This document shows, piece by piece, positions 13,401 to 23,000 of a DNA stretch of 64,000 bases. Position 1 is the first letter of the stretch. Each line of letters starts with the position of its first letter. The stretch is from Adenanthera pavonina (Eukaryota; Streptophyta; Magnoliopsida; Fabales; Fabaceae). A model generated the notes under the pieces. The model saw nothing but the letters and a program-made list of their open reading frames with translations. It made no database searches and was not told the DNA's origin. The position numbers and the translations under genes are program-made. The stretch is from contig JAIVEN010000004.1 of the NCBI GenBank assembly GCA_026686845.1, positions 22,476,827-22,540,826 on the forward strand, in the 5' to 3' direction.

Positions 13401-13585
13401 TTTTAGAATTAGTTATAATTTTTCAAAATTCGGCTTAGAAAAGAGGTTGACTAAATGAACAGTAACTTGAAATTTTTAATTTTTCTGTTTTCGTCCCTCA
13501 TGTAATTTGAGTTTTTAAACAAGATTAAATAGACTTAAATAAAGTCTAATACATGAAAAATAGGATCTTAAGCCAAGGTGTTACA
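10426..13585. mobile_element. Solo LTR, 3160 bp, inside the Helitron N-terminal region
   Basis: Begins TGTAATATTC and ends AGGTGTTACA with a perfect duplication ACTAC (10421-10425 and 13586-13590). Removing it places the Helitron block FSLCCS directly before GKVNLPLL, with one TAG between them where related proteins usually have Gln. It belongs to the same family as 37763-40452 and 60965 onward: the three share ordered blocks such as AAATTATAA(T/A)TTA near one third of the length and a GAGCTATATAAT-type block near the 3' end. No internal retroelement sequence adjoins it. Confidence 0.9.
11892..12168. mobile_element. Stowaway-like MITE, 277 bp, nested in solo LTR
   Basis: Left terminus CTTCCTCCAGTCCAAAATATAAG and right terminus CTTATATTTTGGACTAGAGAG form terminal inverted repeats of the Stowaway type (consensus CTCCCTCCGTCCC). 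TA dinucleotides flank both ends (11890-11891, 12169-12170). No transposase is present, so it would depend on a Tc1/mariner-type transposase elsewhere. It is the third level of nesting: Helitron, LTR, MITE. Confidence 0.82.
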
Positions 13586-13740
13586 ACTACAGCACAAAGA
13601 GAAAGCAAGCTCATCAAGACTTGAGCAACGACTCTTAATCCTCTTATCAAACCATAGCATTGCACCAGAGTATTTGCATTCATGAATAGCGTCTCCTTCA
13701 TCAAGATAATCTGACCAAATCATAAACCACAACACTATTT
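13586..13740 (-). pseudogene. Helitron N-terminal Cys-rich segment
   Basis: The minus strand reads SDYLDEGDAIHECKYSGAM then LWFDKRIKSRC and LAFSLCC, matching the Helitron block YLDxGDxxxxCxxCGAxxWxxER...FSLCC. The second Cys of the first CxxC pair reads Ser. It ends at the ACTAC boundary of the solo LTR. The true start codon is not identifiable. Confidence 0.8.
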
Positions 13741-14046
13741 TTTCCATAATGAAATCTCACAACTAACTTCTAAATGATTCTTTATTATAATTCATTATAT
13801 AATAGCACAATAATAAGTAGTGAAAAAATGAATTTGACATAGCAATTTATCATATTTTATTACATGCATGGTTCATGAAACACGTGATATACTTAACAAT
13901 GAGTTTGTTTTAAAACTATCTTTGCGTAAATCAAGTTTTCATAAGGAAATAGTTAACATGAGGATGAAGTCACACCATACTTCCCTTTTGTAAAGCAAAT
14001 TAAGCTTACAAAAAAACCTTATCACATAGGAATGACAACCCAGATA
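13741..14046. other. AT-rich sequence, possibly Helitron 5' non-coding part
   Basis: No open frame with recognisable content. By position it should contain the upstream part of the Helitron, but I could not locate a 5' TC terminus. Confidence 0.35.
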
Positions 14047-14051
14047 AATAG

Positions 14052-15777
14052 TGTTGAATCAAGTGTTTTGATGATTCCAAACCAACCTTCAAAAGCTTGG
14101 AATAAAGATATCAAAGGTGCACAAAAGGTTTCAAGTGAAGGAATTCTAGAAAAATCAGTGCAAGAATAGATGTAGAATGTTTAGTAATATTTTAATTTAA
14201 GTAAAAGACTTTGATTTGGTGAAAAGATGTTTTAAAACCTTGATTCTATGTTAATTCATGAGATAATTGAAAAACACCCACCAACAGACGAAATTTGAAA
14301 GGTTTATACTGATCTGCTGTTTTGAAAATTCAAACTTTGGCTCTGGAAATTCGAATTTCGAGTTGAAAATAAAAAAAGTCTGAAAAGAAGCTTCTCTGTC
14401 AGACGAATTTTGACTTGAGAAATTCAAATTTTGATACATGTCTGAAAAGAGCTTTCTCTGACAGACGAATTTGACTTGAGAAATTTGAATTTTGATACGT
14501 GTCTGAAAATAGCTTTCTCTGACAAACGAACTTTGGCTTTTGAAAATTTGAATTTCAGATAAAACGCAACTCATGAAAATTGAAAAATTCGTCTGAGAAT
14601 ATGTCAAAATTCATCTGAAACCAAGTTTAGATAGAGCTTCAAAAATTTCTTACTGACAGACGAACTTTGAACATGAAAATTCGAATTTCAGAAACAAAGC
14701 TTGAGAGTTTGTTATAATGATATGTTGACATATGAATGACAGTATTCATAAATTCAAACTTTGAAGTAAATCTGAAAAGAGGTCTCTCTGACAGACCAAC
14801 TTTGCCCTTTGAAAATTCAAATTTCGAATAAGATGAACTACTATGTCTTATTAAACCAGCTACTGACAGACGAATTTTGGGTTCCAAAATTTGAACTTCG
14901 AAGGCATTGTAGCAAAATAAAATTACTATTTACACTTAACAGAAAGACTTTCAACATGAAAATTCGTATGTTCCAACATAGAATCATTTTCTAAATATAA
15001 AAATTCGAATTTTGCTTCATGATAGACAAACTTCGGGAGTTCAATGTTAAAGGCTGTAGCTTTCGATTTCTGTGAAATTCATCTGTTGACTAACTGAAAT
15101 TTGAACTTTGAGTGTCAGAAGCATTAAATGCCGTTGGTGAATAGATAGTTTCTCAGAGTAACCGTTGGGTTTCATCTCTAACAGCTAGATCTTGTGTTTA
15201 ACGTATAGTTGGGGCAGAAATCTATAAATAGAACTTCATTTGAAAATGTGGGTAATGAAAATTACTTTGTATATACTGAAACTCTGCAAAATCATCAACT
15301 CAAAGTCTCTTACTCTCACATACTTCATTGTTTGTACTCTAACTTTCATATACACTCTGATTAAGAGAGTTTATTCATTGTAAATAATCTTATCTTCATC
15401 TGGAAGAAAGATTTTCTTGTGAGGGGATATCACAAGAGATTGGGGAAACACTTAGTGAGAGTGCAAAGAGAGAAAGTGTGAGCTCTAGAAATAGAGCATC
15501 AACGCTGTACTGTGGCATTTGCAAGAAACCCACTGAATTCTTGCAGGATAGTGGAAAATCTCAAGTAGTGACTTGGGGACTGGACGTAGGTCAAGTTGAG
15601 AGACTAAACCAGGATAAATATCTGAGTCTTCTCTTCCCTACTACTACTTTTACCATTTATTTATTTATATTCTGTTTTACTATCACCCTTTGCTTTCTTC
15701 ACTTTCTTGAGATTTTGCAAAAAAATTTTTGAATCTTCCTAATTCACCCCCCTCTTGGGAAGCCAGCTTATCTAACA
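14052..15777. mobile_element. Solo LTR (probable Ty1/copia), 1726 bp, palindrome-rich
   Basis: Begins TGTTGAATCAAG and ends GCTTATCTAACA with a perfect duplication AATAG (14047-14051 and 15778-15782). The left end (TGTTGAATC...GTTTTGATGAT) and right end (AATTCACCCCCCTCTTGGG) resemble long SIRE/Maximus-type copia LTRs as I remember them. That assignment is inference. It is related to the solo LTR 31405-33907 by both ends and by a shared internal repeat motif. A leader-like segment near 15230-15400 (TATAAATAG) could hold the LTR promoter. Confidence 0.85.
14290..15010. repeat. Irregular tandem repeats with AAATTCGAATTT palindromes
   Basis: A CTCTGACAGACGAATTTTG-type motif recurs near 14394, 14456, 14517, 14650, 14787 and 14863. 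Each is followed after about 5-15 bases by a palindrome-like AAATTYRAATTT. The copy at 14346-14359 is a perfect 14-bp palindrome. Spacing is irregular, roughly 60-140 bases. Confidence 0.75.
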
Positions 15778-15782
15778 AATAG

Positions 15783-16550
15783 GAATTCGGATAGAGGTAA
15801 GATTAATTATGAGTGGCATATAGAAATTTATTGATTTGTTTTGTATCTATCAAAATATATCTAATTAACTTTTTCATAATATATCAGCATAAGAACTTTT
15901 CTATTTTCCTTGACCTAAACCAATACCCTCTTGCCTCCCAATCCCCCTTCTTTTCTCCTCTCCAAACAAAAATTTAAAGCAATACTGTCAACTTAACAAA
16001 CACATCCTTTGTTTTTTACCATACACTTAAACTTTGAAGTGGTCTCATGCATTTTAATTTAATTTGACAAATTCATGAATCCTCACCTCAAATTTCAAAG
16101 TCGTCGTCTTCTGCTGAGAACCTAATATCCTTTATACTTATAACCTACCTTTTGCTTTCACAATAGGGATTAAACCCACAAATTCATTCTATAATAATAA
16201 TAATATCCAAAATGTGCAACTTAATTAAGAAGGAAAGAAAGTACTATATAGCAATTATATATATGCGACTTTTTTTTGGTACATAAAAAATATATACATA
16301 ATTCAGTGAACCCTAAGCTTCTTCAGTGTATGGGTACCATCAATAAGCAATCAATTTTTTTTATAATTTACCCAACTTATTATTTCTTCTTTTCCGGCCA
16401 AAAAGAAAAAGCTAACTTATTATTAAAGATTATCACGCTGAATAATTCAATCAAAATTTTCTGGATGCTCACACAAAAGTCCTAAGTCCTCCACGTCAAA
16501 CACGTCACAACAGTACAATAACACTAGGAAATCAATAATTTCTTAACAAA
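15783..16550. other. AT-rich spacer
   Basis: No credible gene, RNA or element termini seen. Confidence 0.45.
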
Positions 16551-17230
16551 GTTACTGAACTTGAACTTTACATGCCACACCAAATAAGAAAATTTGTTCA
16601 AGATTGCATCCCAGCAAGGAAATTAATACTTAGAAACACCGTTATATATATATATATATATTCGTGTATACAAATATATGTGTGTGTGTGTCTGAAGTTT
16701 TTCTTTTTAAGAAAAGATTAATATTTAATGTCATATTAAATATTAATGTGATTGGAGTTCCATAAGAAGATATTTAGTAAAATATATTCTAAAAGTAGAG
16801 TTATACTATTGATTGTTTTTTTAAAAAAATTATATATATGTGTTCGGGCGTGATACATATGGTCACTAACCAACTTTAGGAAAAACTAATATGAAAAATT
16901 TTAAGTTGCTCCTCCTTATAGAAAACTAAAATATTTATAACTTCTGAATAAAATTATGAAAGTTAAATTTACAAAGCACATTAAATAAGAAAATTCATTT
17001 AACAATTAAATAAAAAAGTTCATCTGACATTAAACTCCAGCAAAAAAATACTTAGAAAGACAATAATATATATTTTTCGGTATAAATAAAAATATACATG
17101 ATATATATTTTTTGGTATATATATATGATTATTAACCCAGTTCAGAAAAAAAGTTAATATTAATTTAAGTCTAACTAAAATTTTACGTTGCTTCTGCCTA
17201 TAAGAATGAAGTCCAAAGTCTTTACCATGA
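16551..17230. repeat. Diverged duplicated AT-rich segments with TA microsatellite
   Basis: Two blocks starting near 16565 and 16970 share CAxxCCAxATTAAATAAGAAAATT-like sequence, then a TACTTAGAAA run and TA repeats. They end in AAATTTTAAGTTGCT (16894) and AAATTTTACGTTGCT (17177). A (TA)n tract lies at about 16641-16662, followed by (TG)n near 16679. The origin is unknown and the duplication is old. Confidence 0.4.
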
Positions 17231-17527
17231 AACACGATGCAACAATTGCGCATTAAATAAAATAAAGCATGCGATAATAATGAATACCATTATTTTATTT
17301 GATTGCAACCCTGAAGCTCCCTCACTCCCTGTATAAGACATTCCATAACCACTTAATCTTTCAGCACAAACACAAGAACACAATCTGCAAACAAACACGT
17401 ACATAACACTTAAAGGGCACACTAACAGGAATTATATCCCATAAAGAGAGAAGCCAACTCTACCCTCAAGAGGAAATAGCTGAGGAGCAACGCTACCATC
17501 TTCATAAAATCTGATTGAAATTTAAAC

Positions 17528-17823
17528 CTAAGAAAAACCAATCATTCTCAAATTCAATTTGTACACCGTACTGAAAAAATTATCGTGGAACTGTCCACAT
17601 GGTGCGCAAGAACCACGAGAATATGCCGGTCTCTCTTTAATTATCTGCTGACACACCGATGACCCTACTTCGCACAAGACGGCCCTAACTCTGAATAGGA
17701 GGATCTACAATCACGAGGAAACAAAAAATGAAAATAGCATTGATAGGATCAACACAAACCTTTACAAGCAGAAGAGAGACCATTCTGACATCGCCGAGAC
17801 CCCGTGCTGATTCCCTCTTCCAT
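17528..17823 (-). other. Candidate small split gene or pseudogene
   Basis: On the minus strand an ATG at 17823 opens 21 codons (MEEGISTGSRRCQNGLSSAC...), ending at a donor AAAG|GTTTGT (17760). An acceptor GATTGTAG lies just before 17704, and a second acceptor-like TCAGCAG before 17644. The latter precedes 38 open codons (starting IIKERPAYSRGSCAPCGQF) and a stop at 17528. The base composition is less AT-rich than the surroundings. The phases do not join cleanly: from the first acceptor a stop follows after six codons. This could therefore be a decayed gene, a non-coding RNA or chance. No family recognised. Confidence 0.25.
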
Positions 17824-17956
17824 TGCTAACCAGCAGAAAAGGAAGACACTACAGGGAATAAGGGCAAAGCAACAAATACAGACATCCAGACCAAAAGAAT
17901 AATGTAAATGAAGCTTCCACCCATTTCCTCATTGATTAAAAGATCCTTCTGAAGTA

Positions 17957-18115
17957 ACATTAATTCTGGCCTAGACAAAAAAGTAAAATAAATCCCTTTG
18001 AGGTAACATTTATTGCCGAGGAAAAAGAAGGCTTTAGCCTCTAATATTAATTGTGGTCTTGACAAAAAAATAAAATCTTTCTGAGGCAATATTTATTGTG
18101 GGGGGAAAAGGGGCT
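17957..18115. repeat. Two-copy tandem repeat, period about 87 bp
   Basis: The block ACATTAATTCTGGCCTAGAC plus a run of A, then GAGGTAACATTTATTG (from 17957), recurs as ATATTAATTGTGGTCTTGAC plus A run, then GAGGCAATATTTATTG (from 18044). Confidence 0.65.
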
Positions 18116-18261
18116 CACACGGAAAATAAGATACCATGAAGAATGCTGGGAACAATCTAGAAAGGAAATAGAAGTGAAGAGGCGCCTGCAGATACATTAC
18201 TGTTAACAATGCTAGGAACAAGATTTTACGTTGTTATTGGCATCGTGATTTTGGGGTTGTA

Positions 18262-18272
18262 CCTTTATATAG
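18262..18272 (-). promoter_or_regulatory. TATA-box-like element on minus strand
   Basis: The minus strand reads CTATATAAAGG, a good match to the plant TATA consensus. It lies upstream of the candidate small gene at 17.5-17.8 kb. In such AT-rich DNA it could be a chance match. Confidence 0.3.
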
Positions 18273-18319
18273 AAATAGATTTATAGGGTTTGTTTTTTAA
18301 CCGCTTTTTAACTGCCCAA

Positions 18320-18540
18320 TCTGACAGATTTGGAATGGAGAGGAACCAAGGAAAAATTTTTTATTTTATTTTTTTAAAACCAAGGGAATAAAAGTATTTA
18401 CCCTTCGCTATTATCATCTCTCCCCTATTTAAGGAGAGGGAGATAAATGTTCCTCTCCTTTTGTTTGGTTTGGAAAAAAAAATGATAAAAAATTATTTCT
18501 TTTTTCCTCTCTCATTCACATACCTCGAACTAAAAAGAAA
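18320..18540. mobile_element. MITE-like fragment related to 22440-22672
   Basis: TTTGGAATGGAGAGGAACC near 18330 and TTTGTTTGGTTTGGAAAAAA followed by ATAAAAAATT near 18461 resemble parts of the inverted-repeat element in intron 1 of the host gene. The ends and target duplication are not resolved. Confidence 0.4.
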
Positions 18541-19515
18541 GTGGGAAGATCTAAATTTAGATATTTTTAAATTTGTCGTACAAGTAACAATATTATATTA
18601 CAACATATCTATATTTATAAAGCACCATCAATTTCTTTTACAAAAACAATATATATATATCCTTCGACATAAATTATTTTCAAACAATTTTGAAATCTTA
18701 CATGATTGTTTCTGGTTGAATTTATAATAAAAAGCAATTTCAAAATGATACAAAGATATATTTAAATTTGAGATGCCTCAAAATAATTAACTCATAAAAA
18801 TGAAATTTCATTTTTTTAATATGTTGATCTTAGTTTCATGAAAACAAATGAGGAAATTTTATTCCTATGAAAAACAAAACGATAGAAAGAACAAAAATAT
18901 ACGAAAGCCAGTTAATAATTAACATTTCAAATTTTTCAAATTAATTATTTTATAGTTGGCTATGAAATTCAAATATTTAGATAAGGCATATCACTTGCAA
19001 CAAAATATTGATAATTCACATTATTTCTTTCTTATTTGTCTTTACATGATATATTTTCTCTACAAAGTTGTAAAATGGCTTAAAATTCTTTGCAATAGTA
19101 TTGCAATATAATGGTACAAAAAGAATCTCTCCTTCGATATTTATTTCTTCCTTTTCCCTATCTTTTTCTTCAAGAACCATATACAATAATTCATTCATTT
19201 CAAAAATCCAAACTTTCAAAACTACGTTAGACATATAAGAAAATACAGTTGTCAAAATGAGTTTAACTCAATGCTGATCCATTTAACCTACCAATTTGAT
19301 GAGCTAGGTTTAACTCATTTAACCTACAACCCATATTGGGTTTAACTAACCCATTTAATCCACTAGACTCCTTTAACGGCTCTACAAGAAAAAAAAGCCA
19401 AATCATATTAAGGATAACCTTGTAAGCATAGGAAAACAAGTTTAACTTTAGACCCTACACAACCAAATAATTCAAACACCGAGAGAAATACTTAGATACT
19501 CTAAATTAATTGTAG
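18541..19515. other. AT-rich spacer downstream of the host gene
   Basis: No gene recognised. A TTTAACC-rich low-complexity patch lies at about 19260-19380. Confidence 0.45.
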
Positions 19516-19518
19516 AAA

Positions 19519-19524
19519 TTTATT
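19519..19524 (-). terminator. Possible poly(A) signal of the host gene
   Basis: AATAAA on the minus strand, 284 bases beyond the stop codon at 19808, a plausible 3'-UTR length. It could be chance. Confidence 0.35.
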
Positions 19525-19807
19525 TACAATTTAATAAAAACTCACAAGGTGTTCCATAACGTAGCATCCACTAGCACATCCACCGTAATGAGTTTCTATC
19601 AAGCCCTCAAACCATTGAGATGGCCACTGAATTGTTCAAAAGTGTTTCTCCATGCACAAAAATCATAGTTCACATGACCCAAGACTTCAATGTCCATAAC
19701 AAGCATAACTCAAAGAAAATAACCATAAATTATGCATCCAAGTCTGAAACTTGTGCCTATACACAAAATTAAACCAATGACAATACAGTCATGTCGTCGA
19801 GTTCATG

Positions 19808-20091
19808 TCAAGCCCTCTGTGCTCGACTCACCACCACGACCAAGAGGACCATGATGGAAAGCATGAAGGAAGTTCTTAGCTTCTCAGTAAAGGGAGCAGG
19901 GAAGTCTGCATCTTCTTCACCTTCCTTGTGAACAGCAGGTTGAAACAAGTCACTCACAATCTTTGTAATTTTCTCAATCACCTCCATGAACTTTGCTCTG
20001 GCACTGTCAAATATCAACATCACAACATTTGTTGTAGTATTGGACTCACTTGCCGAAGTCGCTTCAGAAATCTGAGAAACTTTCTCTTCAT
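19808..20091 (-). CDS. Exon 4 of the host gene, with C-terminal membrane segment
   Basis: The acceptor is ATTGACAG|ATGAAG, the only nearby AG that fits the phase left by exon 3. It encodes EEKVSQISEATSASES, then KFMEVIEKITKIVSDLF, an acidic linker and the hydrophobic tail before SRAQRA and the stop. Confidence 0.82.
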
Positions 20092-23000
20092 CTGTCAATT
20101 TAATGGTCAGGTTAGTCATATTGCATTAGTATATATTTAGATTTTGATCATTAACAGTATCATTATCATTATCATAAAACTATGGCTATTGGATATTAAA
20201 GAATGAAAAATATTCCTTTTCCTTCCTTTTCAGCAAAGTATATTATGCCCTTATAAATCAACACTTGACATCTACAATTACTTTTTTAAAGTAGTGTTAT
20301 GGAGACTAAGATAGTATAAGATGTTTAAATGAGTTTATTCTCCCGTCTCAATAATTAGCTTTTAGGAGAAAGTTTTGGAAGCCATCAATTGGTATAAAAG
20401 CTGATGGTCGACAGCTCAAGATTGAGCTACTTGTGCAGGTTCTGACTGGTACAGTAGTGAAGTGTTGCAGAGTGCAGTTGAAGAGACAAGGGCAGCAAAT
20501 TAATGGGGACTAAAGTAGTGGGGTGTCTGGTCCCATATTGAATAATACGTGATGCTCTATAGGGTATTTAATTAGATTGGTTCTTTCACTTTAATAGCTG
20601 CCATTTGGAAAAGTTCCTCACTTCACTTGGGTGCCCATCATAGGGGCAAAAAAGTCATTTTCTATCTTCAAAATAACATTTTCATTCCATTCTCCCTTTC
20701 ATTTTGTGTATGAAACAAGTCCTAAGACATTCCATGTCACAAGCTGCACCGGCATCACCATGTAGCAGCAAAACCAAATATCAAGATCCTCTCACAATAA
20801 GATACATCTCTCAGGCAATTTAACTATTCAATTCAGTTATTCTCTCAATACAAACCCTTTTCCATGAATAACTAAAGCTCTAAGCCTTTCAAAAGTGCCT
20901 ATCATACAATTAAAAAAATTCAAACCATAACTTCTCTATTACATGTCAAGCATGAGATGATTTTCATGCTTACAAATAGAAATTTTTTAACCTTTGGAAG
21001 TTAGTAAGTTCAATTGTTCAACTCATTGCATACCAGAGAGTAATATTAGCATAATAAATGATATAATAGAGATAACACCACATTAATCCAGCAATCAACA
21101 TAGAATTTAAACTTCTGAAAAAATGAGATAGAAGAGTCATTAAAAAATAAACATATGAGCTAATTGGAAAACAACCTGAAGATAACAACTCCCGGAGTTC
21201 CCGGACAACGTCATTGTTCAAAACAGCATCCCAGACAGCTTTGTCAGATGATAATGATTTCACCATTTTCTGTAGCAAGACCATAGTTGTAAAGACAGAA
21301 ATACATGAACAAATTTCAGGAGCCATTGTAGAAAGAAAAGTGATTATTTCTCATGATAAACATCATAAAAACAAATAGATGCAATTCACTAAGAAACAGC
21401 ATAGCTTTTCACATTATTGTCTATGATGCAGAGCAGGCAGCATATATAACTTGCAATATTTCCAAAAGCATATTTTCAACAGATTGAAACAGAACATGTA
21501 GGTCTGCTACATCATGTTCGGGAATTGCTTGCATTACCAGCTAGAAACAATTTCACTTAAGCAGTATATTATAGGATAATATTATATCAGCTTTGGAATA
21601 CTAATTTTACTGTATTTAATACTCAAATGAATGGAACATCTAAAGCTTTACCATCTTTTTGTTTTTTAATTATTTGAACATGAAAATGCTTGTCCTAAGA
21701 AGCATCACAGAGAACAGAATGAATATAATGCACCTGAACAGTTGGCTCAGTCTGCAACAAATGAAATGCATGATAAACTTTATCAGATCCATTAGACAGT
21801 CGCATTCTTGAGTCGGATGGAAACAAAGATGGCTCCTTCCAGTCCGTCTCCAATCCATCAGTGGAAATATGTGAAGCAGGAATTGTGGCATGATCTGCCA
21901 CATCATTTTTCAATCCACAATTATCTTCATTGAGTTGAACATGCGGGGTAGAACAGAATACCCTGCATAGAAACATAGCAAATACTAGCATCATCGATTT
22001 AAATTAAAAAAAAAAAAAAAAAAGTCAAATTTGTACGATTGATATGCATTGGAATGTGAAAGACTAAGTCAAAAACAATGAAATTCTTGCAAGATAGAAA
22101 AAAAGCCTATTATCTGCAAAGGAAACCAGTTCCTTTTCCGTTTTACAAAAAATAAGATATGCAATATTTATCATACTCATGTCATCATTATTCAACAATG
22201 ACTATCTTTTTTTTTTATTTATTTATTATAGAGGGCAAGCTTAAAGCTTGAGTACAACAGAAGGATCGAACCCACAATGCTCCACAAGTCAGGGAGCTCT
22301 TATGCCACTGGGGCACAATGGCCATCTTTTTTAATTCAAGAACATAAGGGATATTTCTCATGCCCAAAAACACTTCTTTCATTCTATTTTCCTCTTCATT
22401 ACATTTCCATTTTTTATACCAAATGGACCAAAATTAGCTCCATTTGGTTCGGGGGATTTTGGAAGAAGGGGAGGGAAGGAAAAATTTTCCATCCTATTTT
22501 TTTCTCAAACCAAATAAGGGGAGAGAGCACTTTTCCTTCCGTCCTTAGATAGGAAAGAGAGAAAAGGACATAAGGGAAAATACTCACTTTCCCTTGCTTG
22601 GTTTGGAAAAAAAATAAGATAAAAAATTTTCCCTTTCCTCCCCTCCACTCCAAAATCCCTTGAACCAAACAGATGAGAGAAAATGCCAATTCCAAATGCT
22701 AAGCAAATCTGAGATGGAAAACTGCTGAAAATAATCTGCTCAACTACACCAAAGGTTCCCATTAAAAGATAGCCAATCCTCTAAATCTACTCAGGACCTC
22801 GAGGGCATCAGATATGGACAAACAATGATCTCTACAATATCACCAACCCATTCTACTCATTCAAAAGTAACTTGAGGCCACTTTGCATTGGAAACAGCAA
22901 TAGGGACTTCACTAAGTATTATAAGCATTTAAGAATAAGTGAACCAAATAAACAGGATAATGAAGAGTGAAGACTATATTATCTCTTAAGGGGTCATTTG

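Larger units (their letters stand above)
3250..13740 (-). pseudogene. Helitron Rep/helicase gene, split by two solo LTRs
   Basis: Minus-strand pieces in correct order match the plant Helitron RepHel protein: an N-terminal Cys-rich segment (13740-13586), a Helitron-like N domain (10425-9783, resuming at 6118), the HUH rolling-circle nuclease (about 5662-5050), a linker (4720-4093) and the start of a PIF1-type helicase (3765-3255). The coding order is broken exactly at two solo LTR insertions (6124-9782 and 10426-13585). RepHel proteins nick and replicate the transposon by a rolling-circle mechanism in the nucleus. This copy has several in-frame stops and frameshifts, a degenerate Walker A, and lacks most of the helicase C-terminal half, so it is dead. 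The Helitron outer ends were not located. The family assignment rests on many ordered motifs and is firm. Confidence 0.9.

Noticed and set aside
14390..14900. CRISPR-like spaced repeats
   Set aside because: The repeats are degenerate, irregularly spaced, inside an LTR with a target duplication, and the genome is a plant nuclear one.
22257..22325. Possible tRNA gene on the minus strand
   Set aside because: A- and B-box-like motifs exist, but no cloverleaf acceptor stem is seen. The A-rich tail and flanking duplication fit a SINE better.
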